A stretch of 64,000 nt of DNA from Effusibacillus dendaii (GCF_015097055.1 NZ_AP023366.1:596501-660500); one strand, 5' to 3'; counted from the stretch's first letter, positions 42,412-52,491 are shown. The notes: a model not told the origin generated them from the sequence alone. Made by a program: numbers and translations.

Positions 42412-43697
42412 TTGAAATTAAGTGAAATTACCAGTTATATCCCCTGGTTATTTTGGATAGAGGGCGAGATTATTTATTAGACGGCCACATCATAGAGTTA
42501 GATAAAGTGAAAGAATTGATTTTTCAGGCGGTAGTGGAAGGTAATGAATTGTATAGTGTGTATGTGGAGCTTGACGGAGACGGCAGAATTATAACGTTGG
42601 AATGTGATTGTCCATACGATTATGGTTTTGTAATCTGGAGAAATGTCGACCGTGCGGTGGAAGGCACGGAAATCGTGGCCAAAAGGGCTCATGAAGCAAT
42701 GGAGGATGAAGATGGGGTTCTAACCGTACGGATGAGCCTGTGCATCATGGAGGAAATGCTGAATTTGCTTCAGTCGGCGGACGATTCGGGAGGAATAATC
42801 GGAGGCATCATTGAGGAGAGTTTTGAACGCATTCAAGAGGTAACTCAGTCAGGTGATCGGTTTTCTCGAACAGAGGTTGAGGAATTATTCCGCTTGCTTC
42901 TCAAGGAATCCGAACACTCCCTTCTTGAAGGATGGCCGGACTGGCAGCTTGCTTTGTTGGAAAGCGCCTCCCGGTTGGCGAAAACCAGTGATTTATTGAG
43001 GGAATGGGAAGAATACGTTTCCCGAATGATTTCCACACAAGCAGAAGAGACATGGAGTGGAAGGTATTTTGCCGAGCGCATAGCCGTGTTGCGTTACCGC
43101 TTTATTCAAGAGAATGAGAGTAGGGAACGGGCAAAAGAGTATTTGAACCAAAATCTCCAATTTCCTGAATTTCGTAAATTCGCCATACAGCAGACGCTGG
43201 ATAACGATCGTTTCGAGGAAGCAATCAATCTAGCTCTGGAAGTGGAAGCAGTTTCGATTTGAAGCGTATCGACGTTCCGGACAGTTGGAACTGCAACCCC
43301 GTCTTCCGAATGGTCGACTGTTTATCGGCCCATGCTGCATAAGCTGGAAAAAGACGGTTGGCACAAAGAAATTTACACAAGGATTCTGGTAGAAGAGCAG
43401 GAAACTGCAAGACTCTTGGAATTTGTAAAAAAGCATCCTGCAAGGGTTGAAGATTTTCATACCTACCTATTGGAGCGATTTCCTGAGGAAACCAAGGAAC
43501 TGTTTCAAGCACACATTGAAAACACGGCGAACCGGTCGAGTACGCGAAAACATTACCAGGATGTGTGCAGGATCATCCGAATGCTACAACGAGCGGGCGG
43601 GGAAACGGAAGCTCAACAATCTGTACGGATGCTTCTTGCAAAATATCCTCGGAAGTCCGCTCTCAGAGAAGAATTGATAAAGCTGAGATTTCAATGA
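42412..43697 (+). pseudogene. SWIM zinc-finger family protein, broken into three frames
   Basis: A TTG after GGAAGGAAG starts MKLSEITSYIP. A one-base lesion near 42442 shifts to the main frame: ILDRGRDYLLDGHI and the SWIM-like TLECDCPYD, then helical repeats to the stop at 43260. A further deletion near 43265-43300 shifts to EWSTVYRPMLHKLEKDGWHK, which runs through LARLL-type helices to 43697. The SWIM histidine that should follow CxC is replaced (CDCPYDYGFVIW), an additional loss. SWIM proteins bind DNA or protein; the family role is unknown. Confidence 0.75.
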
Positions 43698-43747
43698 TTA
43701 GATAACAGCCACTGCCACATCCCGTTTGTCATATTGAACATATTACT

Positions 43748-43801
43748 CATGTGGAATGCATATCGTCAATGGTTTCGAAAAATCTAAGGGACAGTTGGTG
43801 T
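43748..43801 (+). other. Third att-like/rlmD-3'-like repeat
   Basis: CATGTGGAATGCATA and the following 39 bp match 33879-33933 at about 80%, with one single-base gap. Read in the rlmD frame, it gives EHITHVECISSMV, again like an RlmD C-terminus. It probably marks the right border of an earlier insertion, so the island may extend to here. Confidence 0.6.
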
Positions 43802-43804
43802 GAG

Positions 43805-43838
43805 AAGATCAGGGTTTTTGCCTGATCTTTATTTTATT
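43805..43838 (+). terminator. Rho-independent terminator at the island's right edge
   Basis: AAGATCAGG pairs perfectly with CCTGATCTT around GTTTTTG, followed by TATTTTATT. Confidence 0.8.
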
Positions 43839-44292
43839 ACCAGTCATCAAATGATGGGCTTCTTGCATCTTTGGCCTTTCATTATTCTTTGTGCCTATAT
43901 CAAAGCCTACTGCTACAGTTGTGATGATAGCATTTGGAACAAGTGTTCTCGCTTCCACGATCTCATTCACTAGAGCGAGAAAAAAGGAAAAATATGCACA
44001 AAACATGAAATTAGCCGTTCTATTCGGCGATATTCTGTGTTGAGTCATCCGGCGAAATTGACTATATTTAGTAGTAAATTTAGCACTCACCTAGATAGAC
44101 TGCTAACAACGACATTTATCTCTTAAAATCATAAAATCATATTTTCCTCTATGCGAAAAGAAGCGTGTTCATATTTGAAGCTTTTTATGGCTCATGGATT
44201 CATGGCATAAAAAATTTCACATATGCCATAGCTTCTTTTTTCATATCTTTCCAAAATCATAAATCTAATCTTGGAATGGAGGTTGATGATGA
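43839..44292. other. Intergenic region with leader hairpin before the glycan operon
   Basis: About 450 bp. The left half has a minus-strand frame (to 44090) with no recognisable product. A hairpin, GAAGC...ATGGC with GCCAT...GCTTC (about 44177-44235), is followed by a T-run at 44234-44241, 50 bp before the first glycan gene. It could be a terminator for upstream transcription or an attenuator of the operon. Confidence 0.4.
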
Positions 44293-45336
44293 ATGAAAGC
44301 TCTGTTATTGGCTGGTGGCTTGGGGACACGGTTACGACCCTTGACCGAAAATTTGCCGAAGCCTATGGCCCCGGTGGGCAACCGCCCATGGCTGGAACAT
44401 CTCCTGTTGCATCTGAAACGGGAGGGCATCGATGAGTTTGTGATCGCAGTCAAACATTACCCGGAGATCATCCAGAATCACCTCGGGGATGGAAGCCGTT
44501 TTGGGGTTCAGATCGAGTATGCGATTGAGCAGTCTCTTCTTGGTACAGCCGGCGCAATCAAAAATGCCGAATCGTTGCTATCCGATCGTTTTCTCGTTGT
44601 GAACGCTGATATTATCCATGAAGTGTCGATTTTACCCCTTGTGGAATATCACATTCAGCATAAAGGACTTGTCACGATCGGCTTGACAGAGGTGGAGGAT
44701 CCTTCTCATTACGGCGTTGTGCAGCAAACCGACAATGGTGAGATCGTACGTTTCGTTGAAAAGCCAAAACAGGACGAAGCACCGTCAAGACGAATCAACG
44801 CGGGAATTTACGTGATGGAGAAAGAAGCACTGCAATGGATTCCCAAAAATAAGGCTGTCTCGATCGAGAAAGAAACTTTCCCGTTATTAATCGAAAAGAA
44901 CGTGGGAGTCTTCGGCAAAATAATTAACGGCTATTGGATGGATATGGGGACCAATGAAAGGTACCGGAAAGTCCATTGGGATTTGTTGGATCGCAAATGT
45001 TCGTTTCCTTTAAAAGAAAAGGAACAGGGAAACGGAATCTGGGTAGGAAAAGATGTGCAAATAGGGTCAGGTGTGCTGTTTCTTCCCCCTGTCCTGATTG
45101 GCGATCAGGTACATATTGGAGAGCGCAGCGTAATCGGCCCATACGCGGTGATTGGGGACGGCTGCACGATTGGCAAACATGTACGCTGTTCAGAAACCAT
45201 TTTATGGGACGACTGCAAAGTGCATGATTCCGCTCAACTGAGCAATTGTATTTTTGGATACGATCTCGAACTGGGAGCCAGTCACATTTTATACCAAGCG
45301 GTAATGAACCGGACGGCGGGGGTGCTTCAGGGATGA
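44293..45336 (+). CDS. NDP-sugar pyrophosphorylase (mannose-1-phosphate guanylyltransferase-like)
   Basis: 347 residues. The nucleotidyltransferase signature LLAGGLGTRLRPLTENLPKP starts at residue 4, followed by the FLVVNADI metal site and FVEKPK. The C-terminal about 100 residues are a left-handed beta-helix of hexapeptide repeats (GIWVGKDVQIGSGV and later). This is the layout of GDP-mannose pyrophosphorylase-type and RmlA-like enzymes with acyl-helix tails. Phosphomannomutase and phosphomannose isomerase in the same operon favour GDP-mannose as product, but the nucleotide is inferred. GGAATGGAGG precedes the ATG. Confidence 0.88.
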   Translation: MKALLLAGGLGTRLRPLTENLPKPMAPVGNRPWLEHLLLHLKREGIDEFVIAVKHYPEIIQNHLGDGSRFGVQIEYAIEQSLLGTAGAIKNAESLLSDRFLVVNADIIHEVSILPLVEYHIQHKGLVTIGLTEVEDPSHYGVVQQTDNGEIVRFVEKPKQDEAPSRRINAGIYVMEKEALQWIPKNKAVSIEKETFPLLIEKNVGVFGKIINGYWMDMGTNERYRKVHWDLLDRKCSFPLKEKEQGNGIWVGKDVQIGSGVLFLPPVLIGDQVHIGERSVIGPYAVIGDGCTIGKHVRCSETILWDDCKVHDSAQLSNCIFGYDLELGASHILYQAVMNRTAGVLQG

Positions 45337-46532
45337 CACAGATAGCTTATGTCAGTACGTATATACCGAAAAAATGTGGTTTGGCAACTTATACGCATCA
45401 CCTTAGACAGAGTGTGAAGGATGCAAAAATGTGGAAGGGGATTGACCCCGTAATCGCGCTGACAGACGAAAGTGAAAGAGCCGATTTTGACAGCAATGCC
45501 ATCTGGCCCCTGTTGAAGGAACAACGGAGCGCATATTCCAAAATGGCTCAAAAAATAAATCGCAGCCATATTTCTTTGGTATCACTGCAGCATGAATTTG
45601 GCATTTTCGGGGGACAAGCCGGGTCCTTTATTCTGGATTTTGTGCGTGAATTGAATAAACCGCTCATCACCACTTTTCATACGGTTTTCAAGAATCCCGA
45701 GGAACCTTACCGTTCCATTCAACAGGAAATTGCCGACAGAAGTGATCGAATCATCGTTATGAATCGTAAAGCCATAAGTTACTTATGCAGTTCTTTTGAT
45801 CTACCTGAGGATAAAATCGTCTACCTTCCTCATGGAACACCGGTGCCGAATCGGCAAAAAAGGGATGATTTCCGCAGAAGCCTGCAATGGACCAATCGAA
45901 AAGTAATCATGACGTTCGGCCTTCTGAGTCCCGGAAAAGGAATTGAAATGATTTTGGATGTCCTGCCGGATGTGGTCAGGTCTGTTCCGGAAGTTCTATA
46001 CGTCATTGTGGGACAAACCCACCCCGAAGTGAAAAAACGTGAGGGTGAGTACTACAGGCACCAGTTGCAGGAATTGATACGGCAGAAACAATTGGAGAAC
46101 AACGTAATGATGGTGGACCGGTACGTCAGTGAGGAAGAATTGATCACGTATATCACCGCATGCGACCTTTACATCACTCCTTATCCGGGATTGCAGCAAA
46201 TCACAAGCGGTACTCTGGCCTATGCAATCGGTCTTGGGCGGCCTGTTTTAAGTACTCCCTACAGCTATGCACAGGACGTGCTTGCAATGTATGGCGACCA
46301 GTTGCTGATTCCGTTCGACAATCGTACGAAATGGTCGGAAACCATCGCAGCCATGCTGGCAGATCCCATCGAATTGCAACAATGGGAAAAAAGAATGGAA
46401 CGAATTGGCAAGTTACTGCATTGGCCGCTTGTTGGAAAAAAACATGCGCTCCTGTTTTTACGGACCATACAGATGGCGAAAGAAAAATTTGCGGGTATAG
46501 GAGGAAACCAAGTTGTATCGATCACCGGTTAG
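45333..46532 (+). CDS. Glycosyltransferase family 4 protein
   Basis: 399 residues from ATG 45333, overlapping the previous stop (ATGA); the longer frame runs inside the previous gene. The GT-B N-terminal domain begins with AYVSTYIPKKCGLATYTHHL. The C-terminal nucleotide-sugar domain has TFGLLSPGKGIEMIL and the E-x7-E-like region ITPYPGLQQITSGTLAYAIG. It probably transfers mannose or a related sugar from the NDP-sugar made by the upstream enzyme. Cytoplasmic; no membrane segment. Confidence 0.9.
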   Translation: MTQIAYVSTYIPKKCGLATYTHHLRQSVKDAKMWKGIDPVIALTDESERADFDSNAIWPLLKEQRSAYSKMAQKINRSHISLVSLQHEFGIFGGQAGSFILDFVRELNKPLITTFHTVFKNPEEPYRSIQQEIADRSDRIIVMNRKAISYLCSSFDLPEDKIVYLPHGTPVPNRQKRDDFRRSLQWTNRKVIMTFGLLSPGKGIEMILDVLPDVVRSVPEVLYVIVGQTHPEVKKREGEYYRHQLQELIRQKQLENNVMMVDRYVSEEELITYITACDLYITPYPGLQQITSGTLAYAIGLGRPVLSTPYSYAQDVLAMYGDQLLIPFDNRTKWSETIAAMLADPIELQQWEKRMERIGKLLHWPLVGKKHALLFLRTIQMAKEKFAGIGGNQVVSITG

Positions 46533-47676
46533 TTTTCGCCACCTGCAGCGGATGACCGATGATACCGGGCTGCTGGAACATTGTCTGGGAAAAATCCCCC
46601 GCCGTGCAGAGGGGTATACCACAGACGACAATGCACGGGCTCTTTGGGCGTGTGTCGAATGGTGGTCGTTACTGGAATCGGAAGGCGCAAAAAAAGAATT
46701 ACAGGACAAGCTGCTGGAGCTGATCGAACGCTATCTTTCGTTCCTGCTGTGGGTTCAGCGTGATGATGGAACATTTCACAACAATATCAGGTTTGACCGA
46801 ACTCCGGAGCCAGAGCAGCCTTCCGATGACTGTCTGGGCCGAACGATTTGGTCCTGTGCGGTGGCATATGCCAAATTAACGGATCCTGATCTGCAAATTG
46901 CGGTACAGGAGATGTTGCGGAAAGCTATCCCGGCAACTAAACAGATGATGTTTCCTCGGGGATGGGCATATGCACTCGCCGCCTGCAGCTTGCTTTTGCA
47001 ACATGCACAAAAGTCTCCTTCCCACGCCCAGGACCGGTTTTCCCAATGGGTCGTTTTCGATTTACCGGAACGCGTTGGCATGCTGGAAGAACAGTTGGTG
47101 GATCTTTATCGACAACAAGCGGGAGAAGGTTGGCACTGGTTCGAACCGGCCATAACCTACGGAAACGGCGTGCTGCCTTGGGGTTTGTTTTACGCATATT
47201 CGGTTACACACCGGCAGGATACACTCGACATAGCAAAAGAAAGCCTCGATTTTCTGATCGAAAAGATGACCGGCAACCAAGGGAGAATCAGCCCCATTGG
47301 CAATCAGGGGTGGTGTACTCGGGAACAGAGAAGCAATTGGGACCAACAGCCGCTTGATGTGATGAAATTGGCTCTTGCCTCGGCGCAGGCATACATTACA
47401 CTTAAGCAATCTGAATATTGGGAAATCGTGAAAAAATGCCATGCATGGTTTTACGGAGACAACGATTTAAGCATTCCGTTGGCAGAAACCGCGGACGGAA
47501 GTTGCTGTGACGGATTAAGAGAAAATGGGGCAAATCGAAATCGAGGTGCGGAGTCGACCCTGTCCTATTTACTGACGGAAGCGATTTGGCAAACGATCGA
47601 ATGGGAGGATGATGTTCATGACTGTAGAAACCGACAGCAAAATCAGGATTCCTTCACATGTGTTCAGAGAATATGA
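46513..47676 (+). CDS. Six-hairpin glycosidase-like protein of the glycan operon
   Basis: 387 residues from a TTG behind AGGAGGAA, overlapping the glycosyltransferase by 20 bp. It reads HLQRMTDDTGLLEHC, YTTDDNARALWACVE, RDDGTFHNNIRF and ITYGNGVLPWGLFYAYS; regular helix pairs with acidic and aromatic loops suggest an (alpha/alpha)6 barrel. Genes of this type accompany GT4 enzymes in mannan-like clusters. It may cleave or phosphorolyse a glycan; no precise family is claimed. The end overlaps the next gene by 59 bp. Confidence 0.65.
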   Translation: MYRSPVSFRHLQRMTDDTGLLEHCLGKIPRRAEGYTTDDNARALWACVEWWSLLESEGAKKELQDKLLELIERYLSFLLWVQRDDGTFHNNIRFDRTPEPEQPSDDCLGRTIWSCAVAYAKLTDPDLQIAVQEMLRKAIPATKQMMFPRGWAYALAACSLLLQHAQKSPSHAQDRFSQWVVFDLPERVGMLEEQLVDLYRQQAGEGWHWFEPAITYGNGVLPWGLFYAYSVTHRQDTLDIAKESLDFLIEKMTGNQGRISPIGNQGWCTREQRSNWDQQPLDVMKLALASAQAYITLKQSEYWEIVKKCHAWFYGDNDLSIPLAETADGSCCDGLRENGANRNRGAESTLSYLLTEAIWQTIEWEDDVHDCRNRQQNQDSFTCVQRI

Positions 47677-49039
47677 CATCAGGGGCAAGGCTCGCGAAGA
47701 GCTCGACGCAAATTTCGCGTATCTGCTTGGCAAAGCTTTCGGAGAGAAGCTGAAGGCGGAAGGTTTTCACAAGGCAGTAGTTGCAAGAGACAACCGCGAG
47801 TCCTCTCCGGAGCTGCGCCGTTCTTTGATCGCAGGGTTGAATGAAGCCCTTTGCCGGGTTGTGGATGTTGGGGAAGTAACCACGCCTATGTTTTATTACA
47901 GTTTGGAATACCTCAATATTCCATGCGGGATTATGATTACGGCCAGCCATAATCCGGGAGACGAGAACGGGTTTAAAATCGCAATGCACAAAACCACAAT
48001 TTTTGGCGAAGAGATTCAGCAATTAAAAGACGTCATACATAGAATCCTTGAATTGGAAGGTGTGCCGGATACGATCTCCAGCCATGCCAACTTACTGGAA
48101 CAAGTAGATATTGAAACCCCTTATCTGAACATGCTGCGGCAAAAAATCGTATTGGGTCCGAGAAAACTGAAAGTGGTGGCCGATTGCGGAAACGGTACGC
48201 CGTCGCCGTTTGTCCCCAAAGCGCTGGCGGCTTGGGGATGTGAAGTGATACCGCTATATTGCGAATCAGACCCCAGCTTTCCCAATCATCATCCGGACCC
48301 GGTCGATCCGAAAAACCTGCACGATCTGATCGCGAAGGTGAAAGAGACAAAGGCAGACGCAGGCATTGCGTTTGATGGAGACGGGGACAGGTTGGGGGTT
48401 GTCGACGAACAAGGCCGCATTTTGTGGGGAGATCAGTTAATGATCTTGTTCTGGCGGGAAATCCTGCCGAAATATCCGGGCTGTGAGTCGCCCGTCGAGG
48501 TGAAATGTTCGAAAGCGTTGGTCGAGGAAATTGAAAAACTGGGTGGCAAACCATTCTTCCATAGAACGGGCCACTCTCATATCAAGGCGACGCTAAAGAA
48601 ACTGAATACTCCATTTACGGGAGAAATGTCAGGTCATTTATTTTTCAATGACGAATATTTTGGCTATGATGACGCTTTGTATGCGGCAGGCAGGCTGCTT
48701 CGGATCCTGTCGAACACGGATCTGCCGTTGTCAGGCCTGTTCGCCGACGTGCCCCAGTATCCCTCCACTCCGGAAACCAGAGTGTATTGTGAAGAATCCA
48801 AGAAAAAATCGGTATTGCAAAAAGTCAGGCAGCATTTTGCCGATCGCTTTGAACTGATTGACGTGGATGGAGTGAGAGTCCTTTCGCCAGAAGGGTGGGG
48901 ATTGGTTCGCGCTTCCAACACGCAGCCCGTTCTGGTGTTGCGGGCGGAGGCCGACTCGGAAAGCGGTTTAAAACGGATTCAGGATCGCATCGAACAGGCT
49001 TTGAAATTGGCCGATCCTGCACTGTCGGTGAAGTGGTGA
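47618..49039 (+). CDS. Phosphomannomutase/phosphoglucomutase
   Basis: 473 residues from ATG 47618, nine bases after GGGAGG; ATG 47609 is too close. Alpha-D-phosphohexomutase motifs are complete: the phosphoserine loop ITASHNPGDENG, the metal loop FDGDGDRLG, the sugar loop GEMSGHLFFND and the phosphate loop RASNTQPVLVLRAEA. It interconverts mannose-6-P and mannose-1-P (or the glucose forms), feeding the pyrophosphorylase at 44293. Confidence 0.94.
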   Translation: MTVETDSKIRIPSHVFREYDIRGKAREELDANFAYLLGKAFGEKLKAEGFHKAVVARDNRESSPELRRSLIAGLNEALCRVVDVGEVTTPMFYYSLEYLNIPCGIMITASHNPGDENGFKIAMHKTTIFGEEIQQLKDVIHRILELEGVPDTISSHANLLEQVDIETPYLNMLRQKIVLGPRKLKVVADCGNGTPSPFVPKALAAWGCEVIPLYCESDPSFPNHHPDPVDPKNLHDLIAKVKETKADAGIAFDGDGDRLGVVDEQGRILWGDQLMILFWREILPKYPGCESPVEVKCSKALVEEIEKLGGKPFFHRTGHSHIKATLKKLNTPFTGEMSGHLFFNDEYFGYDDALYAAGRLLRILSNTDLPLSGLFADVPQYPSTPETRVYCEESKKKSVLQKVRQHFADRFELIDVDGVRVLSPEGWGLVRASNTQPVLVLRAEADSESGLKRIQDRIEQALKLADPALSVKW

Positions 49040-49110
49040 CCAATCGGATAACCGCAATGAGTTTGTTGAGAAGGCGGCTTGAATGAAAACCGTTGGGGGT
49101 GAAACAAAGG

Positions 49111-50082
49111 ATGCAAGCGTATCCGTTGCTTTTTACTCCTTCCTATCACGAACGAATTTGGGGAGGTACACGACTGAAAGACTTTTTTGGGTATCCGATT
49201 CCCAGTCACAATACGGGTGAAGCCTGGGTGATATCGGATCATCCGAACGGCCGAAGTACAATTGCAAACGGCGTTTACCAGGGAAAAACGATTCAGGATT
49301 TGTTGCTGAAACATCCGGACTGGTTTTCTATGCACAGAATGCAGCGCTTCCCGATTCTGGTGAAGCTTTTGGATGCGCAAGACGATTTGTCGGTACAGGT
49401 GCATCCGGATGATGACTTTGCAGCGATTCATGAGAACGGCGAGATGGGGAAGAGCGAATGCTGGTACATCGTGCATGCCGAACCGGGTGCTGAAATCGTC
49501 TATGGCCATACAGCAGAATCCCAGGAAGAATTGGTCAGCAAGATCAAGAGCGGCAGGTGGAAGGATTTATTAGTGAGGGTCCCGGTCCGTACAGGCGATT
49601 TTTTCTACATTCCAAATGGCACTATTCATGCGCTTGGTAAGGGCATCGTGGTTCTGGAGACACAACAAAATTCTGATACAACGTATCGGGCCTACGATTA
49701 CGATCGAATCGATGCATCAGGCCGCAAAAGGGAGTTGCACATCGACAAAGTCCTGCAAGTCACCAAAGTGCCGTTTGCAACACCCTTAATCACCGCTCGA
49801 GTGAAAGAGTATGGCGCATTAAAGGCAACCAACTACTTGCAGGGACCCTATTTTACGGTGGAAAAATGGACCGTGCGAGGGACTCACTCAGGAAAAACAA
49901 GGGAGAGTTTTATCCTGGTATCCGTTCTCTCCGGATCCGGACGCCTCGTCTGGACGGACGGGGAAATTCCGCTGCAAAAAGGCGATCATCTGCTGCTGCC
50001 GAGAACACTTGGCCGGTACCAGTTATGTGGGGAGTGGGAGGCGATAGCCTCCTGGCTGCCTGAACAAAAAATAGCAGCCTAA
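49111..50082 (+). CDS. manA: Mannose-6-phosphate isomerase, class I
   Basis: 323 residues from ATG 49111, ten bases after GGGGGTG. The Bacillus-type short form is recognised by FTPSYHERIWGGTRL, EAWVISDHPNG, the zinc ligands in LSVQVHPDDDFA and SECWYI, and GTIHALGKGIVVLETQQNSD. It converts fructose-6-P to mannose-6-P, the first step towards GDP-mannose, and so closes the pathway encoded by this operon. Confidence 0.94.
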   Translation: MQAYPLLFTPSYHERIWGGTRLKDFFGYPIPSHNTGEAWVISDHPNGRSTIANGVYQGKTIQDLLLKHPDWFSMHRMQRFPILVKLLDAQDDLSVQVHPDDDFAAIHENGEMGKSECWYIVHAEPGAEIVYGHTAESQEELVSKIKSGRWKDLLVRVPVRTGDFFYIPNGTIHALGKGIVVLETQQNSDTTYRAYDYDRIDASGRKRELHIDKVLQVTKVPFATPLITARVKEYGALKATNYLQGPYFTVEKWTVRGTHSGKTRESFILVSVLSGSGRLVWTDGEIPLQKGDHLLLPRTLGRYQLCGEWEAIASWLPEQKIAA

Positions 50083-50089
50083 ACGAAAC

Positions 50090-50116
50090 ACGACCACCGA
50101 TCATTCCGGTGGTCGT
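50090..50116. terminator. Hairpin after manA
   Basis: ACGACCACCG pairs perfectly with CGGTGGTCGT around ATCATTC, between two converging genes. No T-run is seen on either side. Confidence 0.5.
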
Positions 50117-50132
50117 ACTGCCATAGCTGAGA

Positions 50133-50617
50133 TTAACTCGAGGGCAAGAAAGCCACGCCGATTTTTGAATCGGCCATGCCGTAATACAAAAACCAGGTAT
50201 CGTTGAAATTGACCAGGCCTTCCACAAATACCACATGATCGACCTGCCCTCTTATTTCGTCAGCTGTTTCAGGTATAAAAATGGGTGTCAGATCCGTGCT
50301 TCTGCTTGACCATTAATTCTTTGCGGCACAATCGCGCCCGATTTTGACCACTCGTAATTGGGTTCCTGATTCCACCCTGGGAAAAGCGCCCCGTGTTTTT
50401 CCCACAACAAAAGATCTTTTGAGGTAGCCAAACATAAGCGTGCGGTTTGTCCGAGATACACTTTTCCGTTTTCCACGATGGCAGTGGGATTGAACAGATC
50501 CTTCGCTTCCCAGGCATCCCCTTGTGGGCCCAAAATCGGATTTCGTACATATTTTTCAAACGGGCCCATGGAAATTGAAATGAGGGGTTTTTCATGCACA
50601 AACCACCCTTTAAGCAA
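50133..50617 (-). pseudogene. GH130 mannoside phosphorylase, internally deleted
   Basis: The N-terminal frame (50288-50617) reads FEKYVRNPILGPQGDAWEAK, then LFNPTAIVENGKVYL, the five-bladed propeller start of GH130. It ends after EWSKSGAIVPQRINGQAEAR. The C-terminal end of the family appears in another frame at 50133-50275: GQVDHVVFVEGLVNFNDTW, then YYGMADSKIGVAF. Roughly half of the usual 330 residues between them is missing. GH130 enzymes phosphorolyse beta-mannosides, which fits the mannose operon. Confidence 0.82.
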
Positions 50618-50681
50618 AAAATGTATGGTATCTGCTATTATTTTGTAACCAATTTTTCGCCGTTGTAAAGGGGGGGATTCA

Positions 50682-51548
50682 ATGACTAGTCGGGGAGAGA
50701 TGGAAAGTAACAGGAGCTATGCCGTTGGAGTTGATGTCGGCGGCACCAAAATTGCGATTGGGATAGTCAATGACAGCGGTTCCGTCAAGGAACAAATGAT
50801 TCTGCAGACAAATAAGGAGAAAGATCCGAACAAAATGATCGGGTATATGGCACAATCGATACAAAAACTGCTTGATACTGCACGTGTTTCGGTCGAACAA
50901 CTGGCCGGAATCGGTATTGGCGCGCCCGGTCCCTTAGATGTCAAAACAGGGGTGATTTCCTGCCCGCCAAATCTGCCGTCATGGGTAGATGTGCCAGTGG
51001 TGGAAGCGTTCAAGAGAAAATTTTCCGTGCCGATCGTGTTGGATAATGATGCGAACGCTGCTGCGCTTGCTGAAAAACGGTACGGGGAGGCGCAGGAGAA
51101 TGAAAGCTTTGTCTATCTGACAATCAGTACGGGGATTGGTGCCGGTCTTTATTTAGACGGAAAACTTGTTTCCGGATCGCGGGGGAATGCCAGCGATATA
51201 GGCCATACCGTGATTGATCCGTCATATGGAACCTGCACGTGCGGCCCAAAAGGCTGTTTCGAATGGATTGCATCCGGTACAGCTATTGCACGGCGAGCAT
51301 CCGAGTTAAGGGGCCCCCCCCCTTACAACCAAACAAGTCTTTGCTTTGTACAGTGCAGGAGATGCCAGGATTGTGCCATTTGTGGAACAAGTGTTTACAT
51401 ATATAGGAGTTGGATGTGTCACACCCATCAATCTGTTTGGTCCGGAGAGATTGTAATCGGCGGCGGGGTTTCGGAAGTGGGGGATCCTCTTTTTCTGCCG
51501 TACAGAATTATGCCAACCGCTTTCGGGCGTAAATTTGTATGCTCATAA
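50682..51548 (+). pseudogene. ROK family sugar kinase (glucokinase-like) with several frameshifts
   Basis: ATG behind GGGGGG. The first 207 residues are intact: AVGVDVGGTKIAIGIV, GIGAPGPLDVKTG, DNDANAAALAE, and the ROK zinc motif CTCGPKGCFEWIASG. At the GGGGCCCCCCC tract (51310) the frame is lost; the true continuation (TTKQVFALYSAGDARIVPF) is in another frame until about 51445, then returns for EIVIGGGVSEVGDPLF, and is lost again near 51505 before QNYANRFRA. Homopolymer lesions explain each break. It would phosphorylate a hexose, probably freed by the GH130 or glycosidase route. Confidence 0.85.
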
Positions 51549-51570
51549 ATCATGAAAGGAAGTGGATCGC

Positions 51571-52365
51571 TTGGCATTGCTGCACAAGGATGTAACGTTT
51601 CTGAACTTTGACAGAACTTATACCGCACAACCACAACTTCTTGAATTTCCGTATGAATGGATTGACCTGCAAGATGTTTCCCATACCAATCTATATTGTG
51701 ACGCAGATGCTCTTTCGAGAATCCATCACCGCTTAAAAAACCGGTCCAACCACGGAATTACCTTTATTGGAAGCGGAAATTATCATTATGTTTCGTATCT
51801 GCTGCTTTCCGAGATCCAAGAACCCTTTTCATTGCTTTTGTTTGACCATCACACTGACATGCTGAGTGATTTATCCTCCTCTGTGATCTCTTGTGGTTCC
51901 TGGGCAACCAGAGCGATCACCAGCCTGCCTCTTTTACAAAAAGTCATTGTCATTGGGGCTCGCCCGGATTTGCTTTCCCTGCTGCCCAAACATTGGTCAC
52001 CCAAAGTTACGGTATTCCCGGAGTCGTCTTTTATGGAATCGACTGATTTCAGCAACTGTGTTGTGTCCGCGATTGAAACGCATGCCGTGTATATAAGTAT
52101 TGATAAAGATGTACTGGATCCCGCCTATGCGGAAACAAACTGGGATCATGGAAGCCTCAAGCTTCCGGTGCTTTTGGATCTGCTGCGGCTTGTCATCTCG
52201 CGAAAAAGAATTTATGGTGTGGACATTTGCGGAGAATATCCCATCACGCCCATCGAACTCTTTCATCCGGGCTGTTTAAAGGTGTTGGCAAAAAATGAAC
52301 AGGCCAACAAGCAAATATTGCGGCTGATTAAAAATCACAACCGTCCTTCAGCAAGTACGGGTTAA
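51571..52365 (+). CDS. Arginase/ureohydrolase family protein
   Basis: 264 residues from TTG 51571, nine bases after AAAGGAAG; GTG 51562 overlaps that site. The binuclear metal ligands are visible as the FDHHTDM loop and SIDKDVLDPAYA near residue 180, with GSGNYHYVS earlier. The exact arginase/agmatinase serine and specificity loops are not obvious, so it may be a divergent ureohydrolase with another substrate. It stands alone between the glycan remnants and the yebC gene. Confidence 0.8.
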   Translation: MALLHKDVTFLNFDRTYTAQPQLLEFPYEWIDLQDVSHTNLYCDADALSRIHHRLKNRSNHGITFIGSGNYHYVSYLLLSEIQEPFSLLLFDHHTDMLSDLSSSVISCGSWATRAITSLPLLQKVIVIGARPDLLSLLPKHWSPKVTVFPESSFMESTDFSNCVVSAIETHAVYISIDKDVLDPAYAETNWDHGSLKLPVLLDLLRLVISRKRIYGVDICGEYPITPIELFHPGCLKVLAKNEQANKQILRLIKNHNRPSASTG

Positions 52366-52491
52366 AGGTTTCCTGCATTCGTTCCATCGAATTGTCTATT
52401 ATCGATTAAAACTCGTCACAAATTTGCAATTGAGGTATAATACAATCTAGTGAATCAACGGCAATACACAATTGAAAGCGAGTGGAACAAT

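Noticed and set aside
43809..44090. 93-codon minus-strand frame after the island's right repeat
   Set aside because: It overlaps the terminator at 43805, has no ribosome site, and I recognise no family.
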